A stretch of DNA of 60,401 nt from a virus. The stretch spans positions 1 to 60,401 of the IMG/VR virus record IMGVR_UViG_3300027974_000040; one strand, 5' to 3'. Shown here piece after piece: positions 43,190 to 51,190 of this stretch; position 1 is the stretch's first letter; each line of letters starts with the position of its first letter. The notes below the pieces were generated by a model that worked only from the letters and a program-made list of their open reading frames with translations, had not been told where the DNA came from and ran no database searches. The translations under genes and the position numbers were made by a program.

Positions 43190-43262
43190 GTCTCAGTGGC
43201 GCAATGGATAGCGCAACAGACTTCTAATCTGTAGGTTGTAGGTTCGACCCCTGCCTGAGACG
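43190..43262 (+). tRNA. tRNA-Arg (anticodon TCT)
   Basis: Acceptor arms GTCTCAG/CTGAGAC pair fully; D-arm GCGC...GCGC; anticodon stem ACAGA/TCTGT with loop CTTCTAA (anticodon TCT, 43223-43225); T-arm with GTTCGACC. No CCA is encoded. It reads AGA, a rare codon in many GC-rich actinobacteria, so it may help translate AGA-containing phage genes. 73 nt. Confidence 0.95.
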
Positions 43263-43277
43263 CAAGAGTCCCCATTT

Positions 43278-43475
43278 TCATTCCCCCGAAGAGTCCCACG
43301 CTTTCCAACGAGGCTTCTCTACAAATCTAAATAAACCCTGCGAACCCTCGGGACGGGGCTGCGTCAGCGTCGTATCCAGCCAAAGTCGGGCGACATCACG
43401 GCACAGAAACTCCACCTCAGCCTCAAGGACAGCCAACTTGGCATCCAATTCAGCGAAACGGTCGTTTAAGTCCAT
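43278..43475 (-). CDS. Coiled-coil small protein
   Basis: 65 residues: MDLNDRFAELDAKLAVLEAEVEFLCRDVARL has a clear heptad pattern, then a basic tail. It converges on the tRNA. Unknown function. Confidence 0.5.
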   Translation of the reverse strand: MDLNDRFAELDAKLAVLEAEVEFLCRDVARLWLDTTLTQPRPEGSQGLFRFVEKPRWKAWDSSGE

Positions 43476-43551
43476 ATGCCCAATGTAGCACGGGGAGCCC
43501 CGGTTGCGAAGTCCCCCTATAGGGCGATAATCTGCCCGAATAAAAAGTGAC

Positions 43552-43585
43552 CCAACTAACGAAACAGACCAACCGATACCTAAGT
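43552..43585 (+). promoter_or_regulatory. Class A promoter without DnaA box, start at 43586
   Basis: CCAAC-N17-CGATA, 7 nt, ATG; GAATAAAAAGTGA flank. Confidence 0.8.
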
Positions 43586-43933
43586 ATGGAAATCAACATC
43601 ACATACCGCCCACTGACAGGAAGTATCTCTGCGTGGAATACGCTTGACGACATTATGTCTGACATAGACCGCAAAGACATTGAGCGTGCCTACCAAGACG
43701 GTAACGATGAGGGCTGGTTCGTCGCTATGGACACCTACAAGGGTCATTTTCACTCTGTCACAGTCCTTGACTGTCACGGTGCTGGTGCTGGCTGGAACTT
43801 GTTTCTCACGGAACGACTGAACGACAGCACGATTAGTGCCATCTACGAGCAGGTCACTAAGTGGGAAACTGCGACCTCTAGCGATATAGCAACCCGAGTT
43901 CTCACTCACTACCGAACAACGGTGAGCGTCTGA
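43586..43933 (+). CDS. Hypothetical protein, paralogue of 36741, leaderless
   Basis: 115 residues: YRPLTGSISAWNTLDDIMSDIDRKDIERAY ... FHSVTVLDCHGAGAGWNLFLTERLNDS, aligned along its whole length with 36741. The stop overlaps the next start (TGATG). Unknown function. Confidence 0.65.
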   Translation: MEINITYRPLTGSISAWNTLDDIMSDIDRKDIERAYQDGNDEGWFVAMDTYKGHFHSVTVLDCHGAGAGWNLFLTERLNDSTISAIYEQVTKWETATSSDIATRVLTHYRTTVSV

Positions 43934-44232
43934 TGGAACGGTATCACCACTACATTCTGAAGTTGGTCAAGGTTTCTGCCGACCAATGGGACAACGAGCA
44001 GGTCGGTAAAACCGTCTATCGGGGCTCATTTCGGGACATTCACGACTCTGCTATCACCGCTCTGAACGCTCTTGGTGGTGGAGATGAGTACCGTGTCTAT
44101 ATCGGGCGCGAAACCTACGACCCCCAATGGCAGGACTACTTTGCCGACGAGCGTATGGAACACCTCGTTATCAGCGTTTCTGCTGGTCAGGAGCAGATTA
44201 CTGTTCTGAACGAAGGCTTCCTCGTCCACTAA
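43933..44232 (+). CDS. Hypothetical small protein
   Basis: 99 residues, TGATG overlap. Strand and helix pattern with YIGRETYDPQWQDYFADERMEHLVISV. Unknown function. Confidence 0.55.
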   Translation: MERYHHYILKLVKVSADQWDNEQVGKTVYRGSFRDIHDSAITALNALGGGDEYRVYIGRETYDPQWQDYFADERMEHLVISVSAGQEQITVLNEGFLVH

Positions 44233-44271
44233 AAGGGAACACAGACGATAAAAGCGGGCGTATTTCCCTCA

Positions 44272-44508
44272 ATGGATATCAACTCCAGTGTTGGCAAACT
44301 CTCTAATACCTACAAGAGACAGAAAGACATCACTATGGAGAACGACATACAAGACGAAGAGCAAATCAAGTTCCGTATTACATGGACGGGCTATGACGAC
44401 AAGCAACACTCACGGGTAGTCCCGTTATCGTGGTCAAGCAAGTACATGATGCTGATGAAGGGTATGACAAGGGATAACGAAAGTATCAGAGTAGGAGAAG
44501 TGAACTAG
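44272..44508 (+). CDS. Hypothetical small protein
   Basis: 78 residues; the ATG at 44335 is an alternative start. The conserved-looking part is FRITWTGYDDKQHSRVVPLSWSSKYMMLMKGM. TAGTG overlap with the next gene. Unknown function. Confidence 0.5.
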   Translation: MDINSSVGKLSNTYKRQKDITMENDIQDEEQIKFRITWTGYDDKQHSRVVPLSWSSKYMMLMKGMTRDNESIRVGEVN

Positions 44509-44768
44509 TGAGCCTGAGCGACATCACCGAACCAACCGAAGTCCTCGTCTCAATAAACGGGGCTACCGCATCTAAGAGAACCCGCAACCGAGTGAAAGAA
44601 CATGGACCTCGCTTCGTCTATGTGCCGAACAAGAACCGTGCTGACCAAATCCTCTTGAAAGGGGTTAATGGGAAGGGATGGAATGGCTGGCTATCCCTAT
44701 GGGAAATCAAGGTAAGCCGAGCCCCGTCGGAAAGCACACCTGAGGAAATGGGTGCTATACACCTTTAG
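44508..44768 (+). CDS. Hypothetical small protein
   Basis: 86 residues, GTG start with TAGTG overlap. A basic middle (ASKRTRNRVKEHGPRFVYVPNKNRADQILLKG) and Trp-rich end. Unknown function. Confidence 0.5.
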   Translation: MSLSDITEPTEVLVSINGATASKRTRNRVKEHGPRFVYVPNKNRADQILLKGVNGKGWNGWLSLWEIKVSRAPSESTPEEMGAIHL

Positions 44769-44991
44769 ACCTCACGGAGAGTGGTGAAGAATCACGCTCT
44801 GCGTTCGCAGCAAAAGACCTGATAGGGGACGAAATACTTGCGAATTCTCGGCATTTTCAAATATTTCGGAGTTTTGTCGCTCTTTTAGCCCCCTACGACC
44901 CCCAATATCACTCAGATAGATTTATCTAAGCGTGTTAGTGGGATGCGGGACTCTCACTCTCGGTGGTTTTCTCACTCAGAGTGGTCGCCCA

Positions 44992-45186
44992 CTAGTGGGA
45001 GTTGTGGGCACAGGCGTAGTCCCCGTCGCAGGCTGAGGTGCATTCGCCCCCCATGAGAGCGTCACGGGTGAAGCACTCGTCGCACAGGTTCCAAAAGAAC
45101 TCGTCATGGTCGTACCAGTCCATGGTTGGCTCGTGGAGACTACAGGCATCGCACAGGGGGGAGGGGGTGTAGGTGGAGTGGCTCAT
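44992..45186 (-). CDS. Cysteine/histidine-rich small protein, leaderless
   Basis: 64 residues: LCDACSLHEPTMDWYDHDEFFWNLCDECFTRDA ... CTSACDGDYAC. Eight cysteines with CxxC pairs suggest two zinc sites. ATG at the class A start. Unknown function. Confidence 0.6.
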   Translation of the reverse strand: MSHSTYTPSPLCDACSLHEPTMDWYDHDEFFWNLCDECFTRDALMGGECTSACDGDYACAHNSH

Positions 45187-45220
45187 GTCTATATATCGGT
45201 AGGAGTATTACGGTAGTTGT
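45187..45220 (-). promoter_or_regulatory. Class A promoter with near-DnaA box, start at 45186
   Basis: TTATTCACA (one mismatch, 45229-45237) at 8 nt, ACAAC-N17-CGATA, 7 nt, ATG; divergent from the next. Confidence 0.7.
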
Positions 45221-45257
45221 CTCATACTTTATTCACAACCTGTGGATAAACATTCGC

Positions 45258-45291
45258 CCAACTAAGGTAACGGCTGTTCCGATACCTAAGT
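45258..45291 (+). promoter_or_regulatory. Class A promoter, leaderless start at 45292
   Basis: DnaA box 45241-45249, 8 nt, CCAAC-N17-CGATA, 7 nt, ATG. Confidence 0.8.
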
Positions 45292-45498
45292 ATGAACAAC
45301 CTCACCTACTCAGTCAATCTAGAAACCAACATCATCTCTGTCACGGCTGTCGTGACCGACGGTAAAGCCTGTGGAGCCTTTGAGTTCACTCGTGAGTACC
45401 CCTTTGATGACATCGGTTCGTGGCTCATCTCGTTCGCCTACGACCTCCGCTATGCGGGCAAGACACTCCACTCCCGTGAGTACGAAGGGGCAGTGTGA
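45292..45498 (+). CDS. Hypothetical small protein, leaderless
   Basis: 68 residues, strand-rich (LTYSVNLETNIISVTAVVTDGKACGAFEF), ending DDIGSWLISFAYDLRYAGKTLHSREYEG. Unknown function. Confidence 0.6.
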   Translation: MNNLTYSVNLETNIISVTAVVTDGKACGAFEFTREYPFDDIGSWLISFAYDLRYAGKTLHSREYEGAV

Positions 45499-45580
45499 CG
45501 GTTCGGGCTGGATAGGGGAGCGAGTCAGCCCCGGAGATTCGGTACTTGCTTCTCAACGGCTTTGTGGGTAGGGTGCGGAC

Positions 45581-45796
45581 ATGAAACATCAACCGCTCCT
45601 CAATGGACTTGTCTATCTGATTCGTATCGCTCCTGTGCGGGGCTCTGAGGTTCTGGGGACGCTGGAGAATAAAGCCACGGGTGAAGTTGTCTTTGAATCA
45701 GTGTTCCCTTCTTACAAAGATGCTTACTGGGCGTTGATGGAGATGGATGGCAATGAGTTCCTTGGTTCTCTTGCGAGTCGCCCTCTCTCTGTGTGA
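45581..45796 (+). CDS. Hypothetical small protein
   Basis: 71 residues: LNGLVYLIRIAPVRGSEVLGTLENKATGEVVFESVFPSYKDAYWALMEM. Possibly a single small beta-alpha domain. No clear promoter. Unknown function. Confidence 0.5.
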   Translation: MKHQPLLNGLVYLIRIAPVRGSEVLGTLENKATGEVVFESVFPSYKDAYWALMEMDGNEFLGSLASRPLSV

Positions 45797-46002
45797 TTGT
45801 CTCTATGCTGGTGAGCCCCGTTCTTTCCATTGAGGAAGAAATGTTTCGCCTTCTTCGTAAGGATGGTGGGAGATGCCACGGTTTGCCCTTTCAAATGGCT
45901 CCATCCTCCCTCCCTTTCAGCATCTAGTCGTTTCGCTTCTAGATGTATGCGCTTTTCCATTGCGAGCACGAAGGGGAGGGCGAATCTCCTATCAGCAAGT
46001 TG

Positions 46003-46017
46003 CTTTCCACCACCGTC
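46003..46017 (+). repeat. Motif C copy
   Basis: CTTTCCACCACCGTC (one change) followed by ATTTGTTGAG, in the non-coding stretch 45797-46149, where I see nothing else. Confidence 0.65.
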
Positions 46018-46149
46018 ATTTGTTGAGGGTAGATTTATCGGGACTCTTACCCCTTATACCTTATAAGCGTCACATCTATATCATTTTGATATGTTTGTGC
46101 CTTCGTGTAAATGTAGGGTCTACTTCTCAGCCTGTGGATAAACTATCTG

Positions 46150-46183
46150 ACAACTAGCGTAATACTGTTACCGATACTAAGGT
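46150..46183 (+). promoter_or_regulatory. Class A promoter, leaderless start at 46184
   Basis: DnaA box 46133-46141, 8 nt, ACAAC-N17-CGATA, 7 nt, ATG. It is the last class A copy on this side. Confidence 0.8.
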
Positions 46184-46387
46184 ATGGAACTCATCAAGAA
46201 ACATAAACTGTTCGTAGCCATCCTGCTGGGATTATTTTTGCCGACCAGTCAGATTATTTTCGGAGTGCTTGGGTTTGCCTCGGGCTTCGTGAACTGGGGA
46301 GTCGCCTTCCTCGTCGGATTGGTGTTCGCTGTTCGTTGGGCGTATCCACGGTTGCGAGACTTTGCTGATGATGCTCTTGATAGTTGA
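46184..46387 (+). CDS. Two-TM small membrane protein, leaderless
   Basis: 67 residues: two hydrophobic helices (about 8-29 and 33-52), short basic N-terminus and acidic C-terminus. It immediately precedes the helicase, which probably shares its promoter. Unknown function. Confidence 0.6.
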   Translation: MELIKKHKLFVAILLGLFLPTSQIIFGVLGFASGFVNWGVAFLVGLVFAVRWAYPRLRDFADDALDS

Positions 46388-46410
46388 CGGGTCGTATGGG
46401 CGGGGCTAGG

Positions 46411-48393
46411 ATGAGTGGCATGAAGAAGCGGTTGGGTGATGACAAAGGGGATGAGGCAAGTACTCTCACTTTGGTTGATGACATCATCGTTGCGGAGTTT
46501 CCCTATGACTCTGACTTGGTTGCAGAAATTAAGTGCATACCTTCAGCGAAATGGGACAAGGTTGCCAAAGTATGGCGCACTCCGCTAACAAGCCTCAGGC
46601 AAATGCGGGACTTCGCAATCAAGTACGACTTCATCATCTCAAACGAAATCTTGGCTTTTGATATTCCTGACCACAAAAACCCAGGAGATGGTCTCTCTGT
46701 TAGGGGGAAGTATGTCTACCTCTCCTTTAAGTACGACCCTGTGATGGTGCGCTCGGTGAAGCAAATTGAGGGGATAACTTGGGACTCTAAGACCAAGGCT
46801 TGGAAGGCTCCGATGACAGCGATTGAAACCGTAGTCAAGTGGGCGACTACTTTCAAGGTTGATGTCCCAAATGATGTTCGTGCCGAGGCAGAAAGAATTA
46901 GTACGAGCCAAAGCGAACGACGAAGTGCTAGTCGTGAAGTTGATGCAGAGATAGATATCCCGGGGCTACAGGGGACACTCCTTCCATACCAAAGAGCAGG
47001 AGTTGCATACGCATCAGCAGTAAAGAGGGCATTCATCGCAGACGAAATGGGACTTGGCAAGACCCTGCAAGCGATTGCAACACTAGAGAACCTTCACCTG
47101 CAACGAGAAGATGGCGAGGCTAGTCCCGTATATCCAGCAGTAGTGATATGTCCGAGCACTCTTGTACTCAACTGGAAGAACGAATACAACCGATGGCTCC
47201 CCGAAAAAATCGTTGAGGTTGTCAAGAACCGCAAAGAGATACCTATGTTCGGTACATACGATGTTCTCGTCATTGGCTACTCCAATATAACTGCGTGGGA
47301 AAACCAGTTGATGAATCATAACGCTTATGTGTTTGATGAATCGCATTACTGCAAATCAACGGATGCACAGCGCACGAAGTCAGCAAAGAAGATGACTAAG
47401 TCAAACAAGAACGCAGTTGTTCTCTGCTTGACAGGAACTCCAGTAACTAATAGACCAGCAGAATATGCTTCGCAACTAGACATCCTTGGGCAACTTGATG
47501 CGTTTGGTGGACTATGGGGCTTCTATCGTCGCTACTGCAGTGCATATAAAGACAAATGGGGTCAATGGCATCTTGAAGGTCATTCCAACTTAGAAGAACT
47601 TAATGACAAACTGAGAGCAAACTGCTACATCAGAAGAACTAAAGACCAAGTGATGAAAGAGTTACCACCAGTCATCCATAATCCTGTTGTCGTAGAGGGC
47701 GTGCCCACTGTAATGAAGGAATATGCAAAGGCTAAAGATGACATCGTTGCTTACTTAGTGGAACGAGCAAAGCAGATAGCCAAAGAAATGGGCGTTCCGG
47801 TCGGGGCTGCCGCTGTATCAGCACGCTTGAGGGCTGAATCAAATGAGCATCTCGTGAAAGTGAGTGTCTTACGCAAGATTGCGGCTAAGGCAAAGATGCC
47901 AGCGGTTGAAGAATGGATTGACGCTCGCGTGCAAGACGGAAAGAAAGTTGTCGTTGCGGCTCACCACAGAGAAATCGTAGACATGCTCGCAAACAAATAT
48001 GGCGGTTTGAAGATTCAGGGTGGAATGTCTATTGAAGATATTGAAGAGGCTAAGTGGAAGTTTCAGAACATGACCTGTGAGGAAGCCCCGGTTATTGTTC
48101 TGTCAATCCAAGCGGCTAAGACTGGACATACTCTTACGTCGGCTCAAGATGTTCTGTTTGTTGAGTTCCCTTGGACACCAGCAGACATTGACCAGACATA
48201 CTCACGCTGTCATAGAATCGGTCAGTTGGGTTCCGTCACATCTACGTACATGATGACAACTGGAACCATAGATGAAGATATCTACTCGCTCATTGATAAG
48301 AAGAGGGTTGTAGTTAATAGGGCTGTAGAGGGAGATATTGCGTTCACTGAAGATAACGCTAGTAACATCTTGATGAAATTCTTAAATTTCTAG
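46411..48393 (+). CDS. SNF2/SMARCAL1-like helicase
   Basis: About 660 residues; candidate starts are 46396, 46411 and 46420. Residues 20-150 contain two HARP-like repeats ('IPSAKWDKVAKVWRTPLTSLRQMRDFA' and 'IEGITWDSKTKAWKAPMTAI') as in SMARCAL1. Then come Walker A (DEMGLGKT, about residue 211-218), a DESH Walker B (FDESHYC), LTGTPVTN and a motif VI (QTYSRCHRIGQ) near residue 595. It should be an ATP-driven DNA translocase or annealing helicase for replication or repair. Its first 120 nt occur again inverted at the window end. Confidence 0.9.
   Translation: MSGMKKRLGDDKGDEASTLTLVDDIIVAEFPYDSDLVAEIKCIPSAKWDKVAKVWRTPLTSLRQMRDFAIKYDFIISNEILAFDIPDHKNPGDGLSVRGKYVYLSFKYDPVMVRSVKQIEGITWDSKTKAWKAPMTAIETVVKWATTFKVDVPNDVRAEAERISTSQSERRSASREVDAEIDIPGLQGTLLPYQRAGVAYASAVKRAFIADEMGLGKTLQAIATLENLHLQREDGEASPVYPAVVICPSTLVLNWKNEYNRWLPEKIVEVVKNRKEIPMFGTYDVLVIGYSNITAWENQLMNHNAYVFDESHYCKSTDAQRTKSAKKMTKSNKNAVVLCLTGTPVTNRPAEYASQLDILGQLDAFGGLWGFYRRYCSAYKDKWGQWHLEGHSNLEELNDKLRANCYIRRTKDQVMKELPPVIHNPVVVEGVPTVMKEYAKAKDDIVAYLVERAKQIAKEMGVPVGAAAVSARLRAESNEHLVKVSVLRKIAAKAKMPAVEEWIDARVQDGKKVVVAAHHREIVDMLANKYGGLKIQGGMSIEDIEEAKWKFQNMTCEEAPVIVLSIQAAKTGHTLTSAQDVLFVEFPWTPADIDQTYSRCHRIGQLGSVTSTYMMTTGTIDEDIYSLIDKKRVVVNRAVEGDIAFTEDNASNILMKFLNF
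46419..46538 (+). repeat. Inverted 120-bp repeat, copy 1
   Basis: Identical, in reverse complement, to 60282-60401. It covers the first codons of the helicase from the ATG at 46420. Confidence 0.95.
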
Positions 48394-48467
48394 CAGATAT
48401 AGGTTGCACGAAGCAAAGTATGTAAGTAGTGTTAATAGAGGACAAAGCCCCCCGAGTCCAAAGCGTT

Positions 48468-48501
48468 GAGCCCCACTCGTCACCCCCTGACAGTGGGGCT
48501 C
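48468..48501. terminator. Terminator between converging genes
   Basis: GAGCCCCACT/AGTGGGGCTC (10 bp, 14-nt loop) followed by CGTTATTTATT. It lies between the helicase stop and the reverse gene at 48504. Confidence 0.75.
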
Positions 48502-48503
48502 CG

Positions 48504-48785
48504 TTATTTATTGGCTTGCTTGATGCCTGACTTGTACTCTTCCCAAGGAATTTCTTTGGGAATACAGCCATTACGCACATCGTCGCACGGGTAGTACGCC
48601 ACATTTGATGATGCCAATACCCTGCAATCAGCACACTCAATAACTTCACCCATGTCTTTGACGCCAAACCGAATTGACAAATCAACATTCCGCCAACTAT
48701 GCGATTCAACATTCTTCTTTATCTCTTCGGCACTTCCTTCAAATGGAGGAGTGACCTTGATAATCTTTTCCCAGAAACGAGACAT
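48504..48785 (-). CDS. Small protein with four cysteines
   Basis: 93 residues: CADC near 52-55 and two later cysteines (YYPCDDVRNGC), a possible zinc site. The N-terminus is helical. The stop lies next to a terminator. The start overlaps the upstream stop. Unknown function. Confidence 0.6.
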   Translation of the reverse strand: MSRFWEKIIKVTPPFEGSAEEIKKNVESHSWRNVDLSIRFGVKDMGEVIECADCRVLASSNVAYYPCDDVRNGCIPKEIPWEEYKSGIKQANK

Positions 48786-49213
48786 TAGTTCTCGCCTTCC
48801 TCTTTTTCTAACTCAGCGAGTTCAAGTTCGTCGTCCATGATTTCGTCGATAATGAGTCCCGCATACTTCTTGCGGAGTCTCCAAATCTTTTTGTTCAGTT
48901 CTAGGAGTTGTTGCGAATTGCGTGCCTTGTCAACAATTTCCTCATCGTAATGCAGGTACTTGGCAAAAAGTGCATTATTAAAGTCTGACTGTTCAAAGAT
49001 GATGTCAGAAATCCAGCCAGCACGGCGGTCAATCTGCATCATTAATTCGCATAAACCTTCGGGACCAAATTCTTCAAAGACGCGACCAACGATAATTTTA
49101 CAGAGATGACCCCTGTAAATAAGTCCTGAATCTTTGTTCTGAGTTAAGAATTCCCCAAGGAAATTAACCAAATCCGCACGGGATATCTCGTTGTCTTCAT
49201 CGTCGTCCATCAT
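48785..49213 (-). CDS. Hypothetical acidic protein
   Basis: 142 residues, acidic at both ends (MMDDDEDNEIS and LELAELEKEEGEN). Helical core (FLGEFLTQNKDSGLIYRGHLCKIIVGRVFEEFG). Unknown function. Confidence 0.6.
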   Translation of the reverse strand: MMDDDEDNEISRADLVNFLGEFLTQNKDSGLIYRGHLCKIIVGRVFEEFGPEGLCELMMQIDRRAGWISDIIFEQSDFNNALFAKYLHYDEEIVDKARNSQQLLELNKKIWRLRKKYAGLIIDEIMDDELELAELEKEEGEN

Positions 49214-49277
49214 CGCACATCAGTCCTTCTAGGAAACGCGTGTGGTGCACACGATTCAATTGTCCCACGACCTAGAC

Positions 49278-50315
49278 CTAGATTAGTGCAAGAATGGCCG
49301 ACTGGGTCTCATGCTTCTTTTTAGTAACCCATGAATTTGGGTCCATAGAAGAGATGGCGCGTTCCGTGGGCTTGGCATCACGATAGTGGTCAAAGTACTC
49401 AACAACAGTGTTGTAGAGCGCCCAACCATTAGCCCCGTAGCCACCAGCGTTTTTCTCAGAGATATAAAGCGCACGGATAAGTGCGTTAACTTCTTCACGG
49501 TTATCGCGTTGGCGGTCAGTTTCATCTTTCTTCTTGACAAATACCGTATTGAGAACTTTGTCAATACTCAATGAACCAACAGGGACCTTGATGCTGAGTA
49601 ATTTTTCTGCAGTACGAGTAAACTCATCTGCCCATGCAGTGGAAAGTTCAAGAACTTTTTGTGCTTCATTGATGGCGGTGTCTTGATTGCGGGTGTGTCG
49701 TGCAGTGAACACTCGGATAGCCGAATTCATTCCAGCCATAACAGTGTTCTTGCAGACTGCACGAATAGAAGTGTTGGCATAAGTGATAGGCGTCTTGCCA
49801 TCATGTCCATTGCGGACCAATAGATAGCGTTCAATCTTGTCGTTTATGCCAGTTGGGTCAATGATAAGTCCGCCCATATCAATAGACGCAAAGAATTCAC
49901 GCCCACCATTAAGTACCCCACATGTGTCTACGACAGCATCACCCTCAGTCGCACCAACAATAGCAAGAGCCTTGAGTAGGCAGTCAGAGTTCTGCTGAAC
50001 CACAAAGCGAGTGCCTACCGTTGACAGGCTGTCGTAGGTGCCGTCATGATTAATGCGCACAGTTGCTCGGCTGTCTGCCACAGTTAAAGGAACGCTAGCC
50101 CCGTCTTCGTTGGTCGTCATGATGACCTGCCCGTCAGTGTCCACAGCGGCTACTTCGGTAAGAACTACCGTATAGTCGGCTTCTGCGGCACGGAGCATTT
50201 CCTCAGCGGTTTGAAGACCATTCATAGGAGTACCGAGGCGGTGCCAAGGAACTTCGTGGTCCGCATAAGCCATGCGGACTTTTCCTGCTCTGGTTGAATC
50301 TAGGTCGTGAGGCAT
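49278..50315 (-). CDS. DUF932 phage/plasmid-like protein
   Basis: 345 residues: MPHDLD...VPWHRLGTPMNGLQTAEEMLRAAEADYTVVLTEV, then 'DGTYDSLSTVGTRFVVQQNSDCLLKAL' and 'LRGG.EFF' type segments (NGGREFFASIDMGG), closing with NAGGYGANGWALYNTVVEYFDHYR. This is the DUF932 family found on phages and plasmids and linked to recombination or repair. AAAGGAGATAGCA precedes the ATG. Exact activity unknown. Confidence 0.85.
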   Translation of the reverse strand: MPHDLDSTRAGKVRMAYADHEVPWHRLGTPMNGLQTAEEMLRAAEADYTVVLTEVAAVDTDGQVIMTTNEDGASVPLTVADSRATVRINHDGTYDSLSTVGTRFVVQQNSDCLLKALAIVGATEGDAVVDTCGVLNGGREFFASIDMGGLIIDPTGINDKIERYLLVRNGHDGKTPITYANTSIRAVCKNTVMAGMNSAIRVFTARHTRNQDTAINEAQKVLELSTAWADEFTRTAEKLLSIKVPVGSLSIDKVLNTVFVKKKDETDRQRDNREEVNALIRALYISEKNAGGYGANGWALYNTVVEYFDHYRDAKPTERAISSMDPNSWVTKKKHETQSAILALI

Positions 50316-50404
50316 TGCTATCTCCTTTAGATAAATCTATTAGAAGAAGATTAGCCTCTCAGTACCTATTGCAGTAACACCTCAGGAAGATTTCTTTAAA
50401 ACTT

Positions 50405-50689
50405 TTATCTTTTCCGAAGACCAATGGGAGAGTTTAAAATGAATCCCGCCTCATGGCGCTCTAACTCAGTCTCTCCGCCCCACACGCCGTATTCCCGATT
50501 ATTCCTGCCGTACTCTCGACACTCTGTAGATACGGGACATTGCTGACAAATCATAGCGGCTTTGGCTTCACGGCGAACTCGTGTTTGTGGTCTCTCTCCG
50601 ATAGGAGGGAAGAACAAATCCAACTTCCCGTGACAGATGGCGAGTCTAGACCAATCCATGTCTGTTCTAGTCTCAGTGTCTATGTTCAT
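50405..50689 (-). CDS. WhiB-family iron-sulfur regulator
   Basis: 94 residues: ICHG near 18-20, then ICQQCPVSTECREYG and GVWGGETELER. The C...CxxCx5C and GVWGG(T) turn are the WhiB-family signature (4Fe-4S, binds SigA). Found only in actinobacteria and their phages. One of three in the window. Confidence 0.9.
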   Translation of the reverse strand: MNIDTETRTDMDWSRLAICHGKLDLFFPPIGERPQTRVRREAKAAMICQQCPVSTECREYGRNNREYGVWGGETELERHEAGFILNSPIGLRKR

Positions 50690-50733
50690 GACTAAAGAAT
50701 AACGGCACTAAACAGAAAAAGCAATAGTATTTA

Positions 50734-50892
50734 CTAATCTTCGGCGGAGCGGTCCATCTCTTGCTTAAGGGATTCCCATTGGCGGTGCCACGACTTGGCT
50801 TCTTCTTCAGCATCCCATAGTTGCGGGGCCGATGCGAGTCTCCACGTAATGTATCCGCTAAGAACTCCTGCTAGATAAAAAAATAGGCACAC
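50734..50892 (-). CDS. Small membrane protein, GTG start
   Basis: 52 residues from a GTG at 50892 with GAAGGTGG upstream. One hydrophobic helix (CLFFYLAGVLSGYITW), then a charged coil (AEEEAKSWHRQWESLKQEM). Unknown function. Confidence 0.5.
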   Translation of the reverse strand: MCLFFYLAGVLSGYITWRLASAPQLWDAEEEAKSWHRQWESLKQEMDRSAED

Positions 50893-50911
50893 AATCGCAC
50901 CACCTTCTATG

Positions 50912-51190
50912 TCATTGAGGATTGTTCTCCTCGGTGAATTTAATAAGAGCCGAGCGCATATACATATCTACTGCTTGTTCTATGACAATGGTCGCTTCGG
51001 GTCCCTCAATAGTACACATTAATTCACCTGAACTTGAGTAAATCTCAACCTTGTCTTTCAGTTCCTCTAATATCTCTCTTAGGAACGATGTCTCAAAACG
51101 AACAATCCCAATTCCTAAATCATCCATTGTTTCCTGTGCCTCAACGAGGGTCTGGAGCGTTTCAATGAGTTCATACTTTTTTTCAGACAT
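50912..51190 (-). CDS. Hypothetical small protein
   Basis: 92 residues, helical start (YELIETLQTLVEAQETM), then strands (VEIYSSSGELMCTIEGPEATIVI). Overlaps 51183 by 8 nt. Unknown function. Confidence 0.55.
   Translation of the reverse strand: MSEKKYELIETLQTLVEAQETMDDLGIGIVRFETSFLREILEELKDKVEIYSSSGELMCTIEGPEATIVIEQAVDMYMRSALIKFTEENNPQ

Noticed and set aside
15732-46183. Class A elements as CRISPR, IS ends or attachment sites
   Set aside because: They vary in spacer sequence, keep fixed distances to start codons and occur on both strands next to genes, which fits promoters.
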